A stretch of 64,000 nucleotides of DNA from assembly GCF_000429425.1 (NCBI RefSeq), contig NZ_KE386902.1, forward strand, positions 299,481 to 363,480, given 5' to 3'. The stretch's first letter is position 1. Every line of letters starts with the position of its first letter. Origin of the DNA: Algoriphagus mannitolivorans DSM 15301. GTDB lineage: Bacteria; Bacteroidota; Bacteroidia; Cytophagales; Cyclobacteriaceae. A program made the translations under genes and the position numbers. Below are positions 26,571-35,400 of the stretch, in pieces. The notes beneath the pieces were generated by a model. That model had not been told where the DNA came from, searched no databases, and saw only the letters and a list, made by a program, of their open reading frames with translations.

Positions 26571-26738
26571 TTATTTTCCTAGTACCCTGTTTCCAAAAAT
26601 CAAGGTGAGTAGGAATAAAACGATAAATAAGAAAAAGAGAATTTTTGCGATGGAAGCTGCCCCAGCGGCCAATCCTCCAAATCCGAATAAAGCAGCTACA
26701 ATAGCTACTATGAAGAATCCTAATGCCCAACGTAACAT
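26571..26738 (-). CDS. DUF1328 family small membrane protein (YtjA-like)
   Basis: The start is ATG 26738, because the frame upstream is unrelated to the family. The 55-residue protein is two hydrophobic helices with small residues between them: MLRWALGFFIVAIVAALFGF, then a Gly/Ala turn, then ILFFLFIVLFLLTLIFG. This is the standard YtjA/DUF1328 pattern. Family members are small inner-membrane proteins often induced by stress, with no known biochemical role. Its leader carries a sigma-54-like box (26794-26779) about 41 bases before the start, and it is divergent from the CsbD gene. Confidence 0.88.
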   Translation of the reverse strand: MLRWALGFFIVAIVAALFGFGGLAAGAASIAKILFFLFIVLFLLTLIFGNRVLGK

Positions 26739-26778
26739 AGCTTTTTGGTTTAGTGAATAATTTATTTGACTGGTATAG

Positions 26779-26794
26779 AGAAAGAAAGGTGCCA
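26779..26794 (-). promoter_or_regulatory. sigma-54-like promoter before DUF1328
   Basis: On the reverse strand TGGCAC-N5-TTTCT has the correct -24/-12 spacing. The -24 element is a full match and the -12 element lacks the G of TTGCT. It lies about 41 bases before the ATG. It is listed because of the NtrC-type regulator nearby and the mirror site at 26937. Confidence 0.4.
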
Positions 26795-26936
26795 AGGTCC
26801 GGAAATGGCCTTCGAGGCATTTTTGGGTTGATTTTTCAGTCTCAAGTGTAGAAGGCACTCCCCAGTTTTCCTTCAATTTCTACAGTTTAAAAAGAATGGA
26901 GGGCTTTTTTTGGGCATTTTCGGGCTTTTTTGGCCT

Positions 26937-26952
26937 TGGCACTGGGATTGAA
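26937..26952 (+). promoter_or_regulatory. sigma-54-like promoter before the CsbD gene
   Basis: TGGCAC-N5-TTGAA has a complete -24 element and one mismatch (GC to GA) in the -12 element, at canonical spacing. It ends 43 bases before the ATG at 26996, nearly the same distance as the site on the other side. Confidence 0.45.
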
Positions 26953-26995
26953 TTTCTGTTAGGCAAATCAATTGTTTCATTTAACCACACTACTC

Positions 26996-27190
26996 ATGAA
27001 AACTGACACAAAATTTAGAATAGAAGGATCTTGGAAAGAAATCAAGGGAAAGCTAAAGCAAAAATATGCTTCCCTGACAGAAGATGATCTGATGTATGAA
27101 GAAGGTCAGGAGGATGAGCTCCTGGGAAGGCTTCAGCGAAAGCTGGGAAGCTCCATCGATAAAATTAAAGAAGAGATCAACCAACTCTAA
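26996..27190 (+). CDS. CsbD-like stress protein
   Basis: The start is ATG 26996; the eight codons before it have no counterpart in the family. The 64-residue protein is charged and helical: WKEIKGKLKQKYASLTEDDL, then EEGQEDELLGRLQRKLG. It fits the CsbD family (PF05532) pattern of small hydrophilic stress proteins of unknown mechanism. Its leader carries the sigma-54-like site. The coiled-coil lipoprotein follows 23 bases later on the same strand. Confidence 0.88.
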   Translation: MKTDTKFRIEGSWKEIKGKLKQKYASLTEDDLMYEEGQEDELLGRLQRKLGSSIDKIKEEINQL

Positions 27191-27213
27191 TTTTTAACCT
27201 TAAATCAAATAAG

Positions 27214-27639
27214 ATGAAAACGAGAATATTAGCACTTATTGGAGCTGCAGCGCTCGGTCTGTCCGCAATGTCCTGTTCAGAAAACAGAGCAGAAAAAAAA
27301 GACAAAGTAGAAGTTCAGGTCAACTTTGAAGACGAAAAAGCAGAAATGCGAAAAGAACTTCAGGAGCTTGAAGCCAACATTGATTGGGAAATCAAGCAGC
27401 TCGAAATGAAAAAGGAAAAGGCAAATGCTGAAATGAAAGCAGAAATTGAAGAAATGGAAGCCGAGCTAAACCGGGAAAAAACCGAGGTTGGCAAAGCTAT
27501 AGACGATTTGGAAAAAGCCACCGAAAATACCTGGAAGGATATCAAAACATCCGTCAACAAGACTACCCGGGATATTGAAAAGGAATGGAAAAAACTGAAG
27601 TCAAACGTCGAAGAGACTTTTGATAAAGACAATAAGTAA
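27214..27639 (+). CDS. coiled-coil lipoprotein of unknown function
   Basis: The 141-residue protein has a lipobox SAMSC (Cys21) followed by an almost unbroken run of Lys/Glu heptads from about residue 30 to 135 (EMRKELQELEANIDWEIKQL). It is therefore probably a long helix anchored in a membrane leaflet. The composition recalls small hydrophilic stress proteins and Lpp-like tethers. It follows the CsbD gene by 23 bases and ends in a strong terminator. No family name can be given. Confidence 0.82.
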   Translation: MKTRILALIGAAALGLSAMSCSENRAEKKDKVEVQVNFEDEKAEMRKELQELEANIDWEIKQLEMKKEKANAEMKAEIEEMEAELNREKTEVGKAIDDLEKATENTWKDIKTSVNKTTRDIEKEWKKLKSNVEETFDKDNK

Positions 27640-27659
27640 TGGGTGCTGGAATAGAAAAG

Positions 27660-27687
27660 GGGTTGGTAGGTTACCAACCCTTTTTTT
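27660..27687 (+). terminator. rho-independent terminator
   Basis: GGGTTGGTA pairs perfectly with TACCAACCC (9 bp, 3-base loop) followed by seven Ts. It ends the CsbD/coiled-coil lipoprotein unit. Confidence 0.9.
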
Positions 27688-27903
27688 GCCTTCACTGCTG
27701 TAAGACTGTGTAATAGCTTCCACGGATTGTGGAATGAATCTACACCTAGAATTGCCTGTGAAATTCCGCTTCCAAACCTGATTTGGGAGGATGATCTGTC
27801 TTCAAAAGCATATTTGGAATACCCAGAACCTATGAAATATCCTTTTTTTAGAGCCCTATGGCCTTCTTATTGGACTATATGGAATAACAAAACCAAATAG
27901 AAT

Positions 27904-28398
27904 ATGACAACCACAAACACAAAAGCAATGCTGTCCAATCATTTGAATTTGGACGAAAAGAAAATGAAAAAACTACATGGAATGCTGGATGATTTATTGT
28001 CCGATTACCATGTGTTTTACCAAAATGTAAGAGGATTTCACTGGAATGTTCAAGGTAGAGATTTCTTTGTACTCCATGAGAAGTTCGAGGAATTATATAC
28101 TCAGCTGTACCAAAACATCGATGATCTGGCTGAGCGAATCATTACCATTGGTTTCCGCCCTTTGCATTCCTATTCAGACTACCTCAAAAACACCATACAC
28201 AAGGAAATCACGGATATTTCCGGCGAGGAGGAATGTGTCAATCAAGTGATTCATGGATTAGGCACATTGGTAAGTTCTCACCGAAAAGTAGCGGAATTTG
28301 CCGGTGAAGCCGGAGATATTGCCACAGAAGATATGCTGACCGCATTCGTCGGAGACCTTGAGAAGAGAATGTGGATGTTTACGATGTATCGGAAATAA
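27904..28398 (+). CDS. dps: Dps family ferritin-like DNA-protecting protein
   Basis: The 164-residue protein forms a four-helix bundle of the Dps type. FHWNVQGRDFFVLHEKFEEL and NIDDLAERI contain the ferroxidase-site His, Asp and Glu residues at the expected spacing, with the site shared between subunits. It stores iron and protects DNA from peroxide in a dodecamer. It stands alone with its own terminator, downstream of the DUF1328/CsbD stress genes. The leader contains TGGCCT-N5-TTGGA (27859-27874), a weak resemblance to a sigma-54 site, which I do not rely on. Confidence 0.92.
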   Translation: MTTTNTKAMLSNHLNLDEKKMKKLHGMLDDLLSDYHVFYQNVRGFHWNVQGRDFFVLHEKFEELYTQLYQNIDDLAERIITIGFRPLHSYSDYLKNTIHKEITDISGEEECVNQVIHGLGTLVSSHRKVAEFAGEAGDIATEDMLTAFVGDLEKRMWMFTMYRK

Positions 28399-28420
28399 AC
28401 CGACTTATTTCCAGAAAGAA

Positions 28421-28451
28421 ATGGTTGCTTCGAATAGAAGCAACCATTTTT
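28421..28451 (+). terminator. dps terminator
   Basis: ATGGTTGCTTC pairs perfectly with GAAGCAACCAT (11 bp, loop GAATA), followed by five Ts. It lies between the convergent dps and Nif3-like genes. Confidence 0.9.
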
Positions 28452-28454
28452 GGT

Positions 28455-29363
28455 TTAAAAGACTTTCAGGGAATTTCCGGAAGGAATGTGGTAAACTGGA
28501 ATCTCCGGCATGTGTTGGTTGAGCCATTTTTTCACAAATTCAGATCCTCCTTCTTCGCTGGCAGAATGGCCAATTTCTATCATGGAGAGTTTCATTCCAA
28601 TTTCATTGGCTGCCCGGACATATTCCGGTGTCTCCCATTCATTGGACTCCCCACAGACCAATACATCCGGGCGGTGCTCCATGATTCTGGTGATTTGTAG
28701 CCTTCCACCTACGGCACCTGGAAGAAGAAGTACTTTGGAACACGTCTGATTGAGATCACCCACATAGCGCATGGCAGGTACATCCAAGCGGGTTTTGATG
28801 TGGTTGATTAAGCCTTTGAGATCTGTTTTGGGAATATTGAGTATAGGGCTTCCTGCGGTATAATATTCAGACCACCCTAAATCTTCTACTACGCCGATTC
28901 TGACTCCATCGTCTTGAAGGCGGTGAACATGGTCATGGTTTCTCCAAAGTGTAATGCCATTTTTTTCCATCAAATCATACTTGGCCCTAAAGACAGGATC
29001 ATCTTGAAGGTAATCTGTCTCATCTTGTCCGGAGAAAAATGTGGGTTCATGCGGAATGATCAAGTTTGCCTTGAGTTCGATTGCCTTATGAATGATTTCC
29101 ATGGTTGTAAACATAGTCGTCACGATACCGGTGACAATGGTGTCTCTCGACCCGACCTTGATTGTATCCACCGTTTGCTGGAAAGGGGCAGTAGGAACTT
29201 GAGATACAAAGGTGTCAATGATTTCTCCGACGGTCCAGTTTTTTCGGTTCGCCAAAGAAAAGGCTAATTCTGGATTCAAAACCAAGGTTCCTCCGAGCAT
29301 CAAGCTGCTTTTTAAGAGGAAATCCCGACGGCTTTTTCCAGTGATTTTGGGTTTTTGCCACAT
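28455..29363 (-). CDS. Nif3-like dinuclear metal-center protein with Tat-type signal
   Basis: The 302-residue protein has KSRRDFLLKSSLMLGG, a twin-arginine signal, then a Nif3/NGG1p-interacting-factor fold. IIPHEPTFF and WRNHDHVH supply His residues for the metal pair, and IEIGHSASEEGG near the C-terminus completes it. Ordinary Nif3 (YbgI) proteins are cytoplasmic and about 250-370 residues, so an exported version is unusual. The biochemical role of the family is not settled; some may act as GTP cyclohydrolase-like or metal-dependent hydrolases. The gene is monocistronic. Confidence 0.8.
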   Translation of the reverse strand: MWQKPKITGKSRRDFLLKSSLMLGGTLVLNPELAFSLANRKNWTVGEIIDTFVSQVPTAPFQQTVDTIKVGSRDTIVTGIVTTMFTTMEIIHKAIELKANLIIPHEPTFFSGQDETDYLQDDPVFRAKYDLMEKNGITLWRNHDHVHRLQDDGVRIGVVEDLGWSEYYTAGSPILNIPKTDLKGLINHIKTRLDVPAMRYVGDLNQTCSKVLLLPGAVGGRLQITRIMEHRPDVLVCGESNEWETPEYVRAANEIGMKLSMIEIGHSASEEGGSEFVKKWLNQHMPEIPVYHIPSGNSLKVF

Positions 29364-29403
29364 AGGTTGTTAGGTTATGATGGAAGATTATAAATATTTT
29401 TTG

Positions 29404-29421
29404 GTTCTTCTTTTACAGAAC
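29404..29421 (+). promoter_or_regulatory. GTTC-N10-GAAC operator-like site, copy 1
   Basis: GTTC-N6-TACAGAAC lies over the expected -35/-33 region of the GbsR-type regulator gene, 15 bases before a good -7 box. An identical motif with the same spacing lies before the efflux operon (29955-29972), which suggests binding by the regulator encoded between them. Confidence 0.5.
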
Positions 29422-29435
29422 AAACAAAACTTTTA

Positions 29436-29443
29436 TATCTTTG
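29436..29443 (+). promoter_or_regulatory. Bacteroidota -7 box of the GbsR-type regulator gene
   Basis: TATCTTTG is a full match to TAnnTTTG, 32 bases before the ATG. A TTTTAC stretch about 20 bases upstream could be the -33 element and lies inside the operator-like site. Confidence 0.5.
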
Positions 29444-29475
29444 CCTCGTAAACCTCAAGGTAATCAAAAGAAGGC

Positions 29476-29937
29476 ATGGTACTAAGCGAAAAACAAAAAG
29501 AGCTGATTGAGATGATCGGTGTTTTCCATGAGCATAAGGGATTGCAACCTTTGGTGGGCAGAATCATTGGACTGATGCTTGTTCACGAGGATGCCGAGGT
29601 GACTTTTGATGAAATCGTAGAGCATTTGGGAGTAAGTAAAAGTGCAGTCAGCAATGCCTTGACCTTTTTACAGGCCAAAGAAAGAGTTACTTATCATACC
29701 AAACCAGGAGATAGGAAAAGGTATTTTTCCCTTAAGCTTGGAGATTGGCGGTCTGATTTCGAGAAAGAATTACTCAATATCGCGGAGATACAAAGATTCC
29801 TGGAGGAGGTTTTGGACACCCGAAAAGATAAAAGCTCAGAATTCTGCACCAAAATGAAAGACTTTTCAAACTTCCTGGAATTTTTCCGAAAGGAGATTCC
29901 AATCCTTTTTGAGCGTTTTAAAAAGCAGTATCACTAA
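29476..29937 (+). CDS. GbsR/MarR family transcriptional regulator
   Basis: The 153-residue protein has a winged helix-turn-helix (VTFDEIVEHLGVSKSAVSNALTFL) with a wing containing KPGDRKRYF, then a helical dimerisation region. The arrangement matches the GbsR subgroup of MarR-like repressors. It sits directly upstream of a TolC-MFP-RND operon. The shared GTTC-N10-GAAC sites suggest it represses both itself and the pump. The inducing ligand is unknown. Confidence 0.87.
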   Translation: MVLSEKQKELIEMIGVFHEHKGLQPLVGRIIGLMLVHEDAEVTFDEIVEHLGVSKSAVSNALTFLQAKERVTYHTKPGDRKRYFSLKLGDWRSDFEKELLNIAEIQRFLEEVLDTRKDKSSEFCTKMKDFSNFLEFFRKEIPILFERFKKQYH

Positions 29938-29951
29938 AAAAATTTATCTCA

Positions 29952-29975
29952 TTAGTTCACTAAATACAGAACTAA
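29952..29975 (+). promoter_or_regulatory. GTTC-N10-GAAC operator-like site, copy 2
   Basis: TTAGTTC..GAACTAA has 7-bp perfect arms around 10 bases, and its core GTTC-N6-TACAGAAC equals copy 1. It lies 33 bases before the ATG of the TolC-like gene, a position suited to repression of the efflux operon. Confidence 0.5.
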
Positions 29976-30008
29976 CCATATTTAACTAAATCAACTATTT
30001 ATCACAAC

Positions 30009-31379
30009 ATGTTTCGAAAGTATCTGATCTATTCGTATTTGTTCCTGTTCCCGGGGTATCTGGTAGCCCAAACATCCGAAACCAGGTATTCCTTGCCAGA
30101 TACATTAAGCCTTAAAGAGAGTATACACATTGGTCTGGAAAACAACAGGAATTACCAAAAGGCACTTTTGGATGAGGATAAAGCCAAATTCCAAAGAAAT
30201 GAAATCCGGGGAGCAGGTCTTCCTCAGCTTTCTGCCTACGGGAATTACAACAACTTCGTAGATGTATTTCCTCAGGCAATCCCTGGAGGAGGGTTTTTCG
30301 GAGGTGATCCGGAAGATATCAATGTCATCGCCTTTGGAGTGCCTCAATCCTTGAAGGCTGGACTTCAGCTAAACCAGCTCATCTTTAGTAATTCTTATTT
30401 GATTGGACTTAAAGCCGCCAAGACAGGTGAGGAGTTTTACAGACTCCTTGCGCAGCAATCTGAGGAGAATGTGATCCACGAGATTTCCATGAACTATCTC
30501 AGCACAATTCAGCTGCACCTTCAACGGGAAAACCTCCTTTCCAACCTAGACCAACTTTCTGGTTTGGAAAAAATCCTCAAGGCTCAATACGAAAATGACT
30601 TGGCCCGAAAAGTAGACTGGAATCGAGTGCAAGTTAATCTTACTTCCATCCGTTCGGAATTGGAAAATCTTGACATCGCTATTTATCAGCGAGAGGGTTA
30701 TTTGAAGCTGGTCATGGGGATTCCTGTGGGCACTCCGATCCAGCTAGATAGGTCCATTGCTAGTTTCCATCCTTCCTTGGATAGTTTTGAGGTAAGAGAC
30801 TTGAATATTCAGGATCGTCGGGACATCCAGATTTTGGAAGTCCAAGAAAAACTTTACGACTATGAGTTGAAAAATATCAAGGCCGGCCATCAACCTCAAT
30901 TGGTAGGTTTTGCGGATTGGAACAAAAATGCCTTTGCTACGGAATTCGATTTTATGCAGGGAAGCAAGGTTTGGTATCAGGGATTTTTGGTAGGGCTAAA
31001 ACTGGAGATTCCGATTTTCGACGGAATGCAGACCAAATACAAGGCTGCTCAAAGCCGAGTCAAATCCCAACAGCTGCAATTGGATCGGAGTCTAGCTATT
31101 GATGCCGCAGAGCTAGAGTACCAAAGTGCATTAAACAATTACTACAGTTCAAAAAGTACCCTGAAATCCTTGGAAGGCAACTTGGCCCTAGCCCAGGATA
31201 TCCTACGTGAAACATCCCTTTTGTACAAGGAAGGTCTAAGTCCCCTGACGGATCTATTGGAGGCAGAAGCTACCCAAAGACAAGCTCAGGCCAATTACAA
31301 CAATCAACTCATTCAAGTAAGAATTGCCCAGCTGGAAATCCTCAACTCCTCTGGAAGAATCAAGTCCCTCATTCAATAA
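30009..31379 (+). CDS. TolC-like outer-membrane efflux protein
   Basis: The 456-residue protein has a signal peptide (cleaved about LVAQT, residue 21). It has two copies of the OEP helical repeat: LSLKESIHIGLENN at the start of the first and LLEAEATQRQAQANYNNQLIQ near the end of the second. This fits the trimeric TolC channel family (usual length 420-490). It forms the outer-membrane exit of a tripartite RND pump. It is the first structural gene of the operon, 20 bases before the periplasmic adaptor, and is preceded by the second operator-like site. Confidence 0.9.
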   Translation: MFRKYLIYSYLFLFPGYLVAQTSETRYSLPDTLSLKESIHIGLENNRNYQKALLDEDKAKFQRNEIRGAGLPQLSAYGNYNNFVDVFPQAIPGGGFFGGDPEDINVIAFGVPQSLKAGLQLNQLIFSNSYLIGLKAAKTGEEFYRLLAQQSEENVIHEISMNYLSTIQLHLQRENLLSNLDQLSGLEKILKAQYENDLARKVDWNRVQVNLTSIRSELENLDIAIYQREGYLKLVMGIPVGTPIQLDRSIASFHPSLDSFEVRDLNIQDRRDIQILEVQEKLYDYELKNIKAGHQPQLVGFADWNKNAFATEFDFMQGSKVWYQGFLVGLKLEIPIFDGMQTKYKAAQSRVKSQQLQLDRSLAIDAAELEYQSALNNYYSSKSTLKSLEGNLALAQDILRETSLLYKEGLSPLTDLLEAEATQRQAQANYNNQLIQVRIAQLEILNSSGRIKSLIQ

Positions 31380-31398
31380 AAGCTAATCCAACATTCCC

Positions 31399-32451
31399 AT
31401 GAAAAAATTATTAATCGTGGCATTTATGCTGATCGGGGTCAGCGCCATTGCATTTACACTTTATAAGAATAAAACAGAACTGGAGGAAAGTGCTAATCTG
31501 GCCATGAAGACCAGTGAGTTTTTTTCTGTGACTACCGAAAAAGTAGCCGAATCCTCAGTCAATAGAAATTTTGAAGCCAACGGGACCTTTGAAGCCAATC
31601 AAGAGCTTAAGCTTATGGCAGAAACTTCCGGTTCCATCCTCAAAATCTACAAGCGCAAGGGTGATTATGTCAAAGCTGGAGAAGCCATTCTTCAGGTGGA
31701 TGACCGATTGATCCGAGCGGATTATACGATTGCCCAGCTGAATAGAGATCAGGCGGAGAAAGACATGCAGCGTTTTGAAAACCTAGCCAGCACAGATGCT
31801 GTGACCAAAAAGCAGCTGGAAGACAGTCAAAAGGCCTTCAAAATTGCTGATGCGCAACTTTCAGCTCTTCAAAAAAGACTGGATGACACGAAAATCAAGG
31901 CACCGATTTCAGGGTATATCAATGAAGAATACTATGAACTTGGCACTTTGGTAAGTCCGGGAATGGCCATTGCGGATCTGATCAATACCACTCCTTTGAA
32001 ATTGGCGGTAAATGTGACCGAATATGAAATCTCCAAAGTGAAATTGGGAGACGTGGTGCCTGTGAATGTCAATGCCATCAAAGGAGAGGACTTTGCAGGA
32101 AAGGTGGATTTCATCTCCAATAAGGCAGATGGTTCATTCAAATATGAGGTGATTTTGGTAATGACGAGTCCCAATCAAAAGCTGATTAAACCTGGGATGT
32201 TTGGCACTGCCAAATTTCAGTTTTCACAAGAAAGCAAGGTCCTGACCATCAATAGAAAATCCGTGGTGGGAAGCTTGAAAGATCCGGGAGTCTATACTGT
32301 AAAAGATGGAGTGGCGGTCTACAGACCAATTCAAATCAGTCCTCTTGAAGACGGAACCGTGGAAGTCTTGAGCGGACTTCAAGCCGGAGAAGAGATTATC
32401 GCTTCCGGTCTGATCAACATAAAAGAAGGTAGTAAAGTCAAGGTTCAATAA
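31399..32451 (+). CDS. RND efflux periplasmic adaptor (membrane fusion protein)
   Basis: The 350-residue protein has an N-terminal membrane anchor (LLIVAFMLIGVSAIAF). It has a split lipoyl domain (GSILKIYKRKGDYVKAGEAILQVDD and DDTKIKAPISGYINEEYYELG), a short alpha-hairpin between the halves, a beta-barrel and a membrane-proximal domain. This is the HlyD/AcrA family layout. It links the TolC-like and RND proteins. The gap to the RND gene is 2 bases. There is no Cys lipobox, so it is held by the transmembrane helix. Confidence 0.92.
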   Translation: MKKLLIVAFMLIGVSAIAFTLYKNKTELEESANLAMKTSEFFSVTTEKVAESSVNRNFEANGTFEANQELKLMAETSGSILKIYKRKGDYVKAGEAILQVDDRLIRADYTIAQLNRDQAEKDMQRFENLASTDAVTKKQLEDSQKAFKIADAQLSALQKRLDDTKIKAPISGYINEEYYELGTLVSPGMAIADLINTTPLKLAVNVTEYEISKVKLGDVVPVNVNAIKGEDFAGKVDFISNKADGSFKYEVILVMTSPNQKLIKPGMFGTAKFQFSQESKVLTINRKSVVGSLKDPGVYTVKDGVAVYRPIQISPLEDGTVEVLSGLQAGEEIIASGLINIKEGSKVKVQ

Positions 32452-32453
32452 CC

Positions 32454-35400
32454 ATGCAGATTACAAAACTATCCATTCAGAGACCGACGCTCGTCGTCGT
32501 GCTGTTTACCATATTGACACTTTTGGGGCTGTTTTCCTATACCCAGCTGTCTTATGAGCTTTTGCCAAAAATGGACACCAATGTGGTGACCATCACAACG
32601 GTCTATCCCGGAGCGGCCCCTTCCGAGGTGGAAACTTCCGTGACCAAGAAAATCGAAGATGCAGTAGCTTCTCTGGAAGGCATCAAAGCGATGAATTCCA
32701 TTTCTCAAGAAAGTGTCTCTATCCTGACCATTGAGCTGGCCTCCGGCACAGATGTGGATCAGGCCCTTCAAGAGGCTCAGCGAAAAATCAACGCAATCCT
32801 TGGAGATCTACCGGATGATGCGGATCCACCGAGTTTAGGAAAATTTGACTTGGATGACATGCCGATCATGCAGCTGGCCGTCTATTCTGATTTGAATCCG
32901 GCAGAGTTTTATGACCTCATCAAAAACAAAATCCAACCTTCCTTGGCTAAAATCAATGGGGTTGCTCAGGTAAATATGCTTGGTGGTACCGAGCGGGAGA
33001 TTAAGGTAAACTTGGACCGAAACAAACTAGAGGCTTATGGAATTTCGCCTCTGATGGTTATGTCCAAGATCAATTCCAGCAACTTGGACTTTCCGACTGG
33101 TCGTCTGAAAAATGACGAGGGACAGGTATTGATCCGTCTGGCTGGCAAATTCCACGCTGTGGAGGATCTTGAAAACCTAGTCATTACCTACCGAAATGAT
33201 GAATCTCCGATCAAGCTCAAGGAAGTAGCGGAGGTTTTGGATGCTTTTAAAGATGAAACTATCCTTACCCGACTAAATAATAACGATGCGATCGGTCTGA
33301 CTATTCAAAAGCAATCTGACGCCAATGCGGTGGAGGTTTCCGAGATTTTGGAAAAAGAGCTTCATGCGCTGGAGCAAACCTACAGCAGTTCAGGTTTGTC
33401 CTTCCAGATTTCCCAAAACAGTTCTGAATTTACTCTTGAAGCGGCAAATGATGTGATCAAGGACTTGGTCATTGCGATCATTCTGGTAGCCTTGATCATG
33501 CTCCTGTTCCTGCACAGCATCCGAAATGCCGTCATTGTAATGATTGCTGTTCCAGCTTCCATCATCGCCACTTTTACGGTGATGTACTTGGCAGGCTTTA
33601 CACTTAATTTGATGTCCCTGCTCGCACTATCCTTGGTGGTGGGTATTCTGGTGGATGACGCGATTGTGGTGATCGAAAACATTTACCGACATCTGGAATT
33701 GGGTAAAAGCATCGCTCAGGCTTCCTATGATGGAATACGTGAAATCGGAGCCACAGTAGTTTCCATTACCTTGGTGATTATCGTGGTGTTTGTACCCTTG
33801 GCCTTGACCGGAGGCTTGATTTCAGGGATAATCAAGCAGTTTAGTATCACAGTGGCTGTAGCGACATTATTCAGTTTGCTGGTTGCCTTTACTTTGATTC
33901 CTTTGCTTACTTCCCGTTTTTCCAAGCTGGAGCATTTGAGCAAAACTTCCTTTTTTGGAAGAATTGTACATGGATTTGAGGCGGTCTTGGATGGATTTGT
34001 GGATTGGCTAGTGGGAATTCTTAGATGGGGGTTTGCGAATAAGTTTGCCACTTTGGCGATCACTTTTGGACTCTTTATTGGCTCATTCTTCCTTATTGCC
34101 GGAGGATGGATTGGAAGTGAGTTTGTTTCCCAAGGGGATCGAGGTGAGTTTATTTTGAGATTAGAATTGCCAAAGGATGCGACTTTGGAACAAACCAACT
34201 ACAAAACCCAGGAAGTGGAATCTTACCTCCGTTCCTTGCCAGAGGTCACAGAAGTATTTACCAAAGTCGGTATTTCCAGTGGGCAATATACCGGGTCTCA
34301 ATCCTCCCCATACACGGCTGAAGTTTCAGTTAAACTGGTTCCAAAGGGGCAAAGAAGCCTTTCTGGGCCAGATTATGCCAGAAACGTAGAAAATTATCTG
34401 GAGGAAAATATCGTCGGGGCAGAATACACCGCTGTACCAGTTTCTATCCTCGGCACAGCCAATGATGCTCCGATTCAAGTAATCGTATCCGGACCAGATC
34501 GGGATTCTGTGGCTGTAACTGCAGATAAAATCATGGGAATTCTGGAGGGGATTCGTGGTACCCGAAAAATCACCAGTTCACTGGAATCCGGAAATCCGGA
34601 AATCCGTGTGGAAGTGGATCGTTTGAAAATGAACGAGGTAGGTCTTTCCTTGGATCAAGTCGGGGGTACGCTTCAGGTTGCCTTCAATGGCAATGAAGAC
34701 TCCAAATACACCGATGGGGAATATGAATATGATATCCAGATCCGTCTCAATGAATTTGACCGAAAGAATATTGCCGATGTCCAGAATATCACATTTCTGA
34801 ATTCCAGAGGTCAATTAATCAAGCTGGACCAATTTGCTCAGGTGACTCAGTCCGAAGGTCCTACCAAGCTCGAGCGAAGGGATCGTGTGGGATCTGTAAA
34901 AGTGTCTTCTCAAGTGGCCGGAGTCCCTTCTGGTACGGTGGGCGCGGAATTACAGACCGCCATTGCACAATTGAAGCTCCCTCCGCAAGTGGAGATCAAC
35001 TTTGAAGGAGACATGAAAAACCAAAGTGAAGGGTTCGGAAGCTTGGGGATAGCCCTGATTGCATCCATTCTCTTAATCTACCTGATCATGGTGGCGCTTT
35101 ATGATTCCTATGTCTATCCCTTGGTGGTGATGTTCTCCCTTCCGATGGCTTTGATTGGATCCTTGTTGGCCTTGGCTTTAAGTAAAAGCACCCTAAGTAT
35201 TTTCTCCATCATGGGATTGATCATGCTGATGGGTTTGGTGGCAAAAAACGCCATTCTTTTGGTGGACTTTACCAATCAGCTAAAAGCTGCGGGAGTAGAG
35301 GTCAGGAGAGCTTTGGAAAAAGCCGTGCAGATCCGATTCCGACCGATTTTGATGACCACTTTGGCAATGGTGATCGGGATGATGCCGATTGCTTTGGCTT

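Noticed and set aside
26539..26760. Forward-strand 73-codon open frame over the DUF1328 gene
   Set aside because: The reverse-strand frame matches the DUF1328 two-helix pattern, and the forward frame is its shadow.
27859..27874. TGGCCT-N5-TTGGA before dps as a sigma-54 site
   Set aside because: Two mismatches in the key dinucleotides make it too weak, although the spacing is right.
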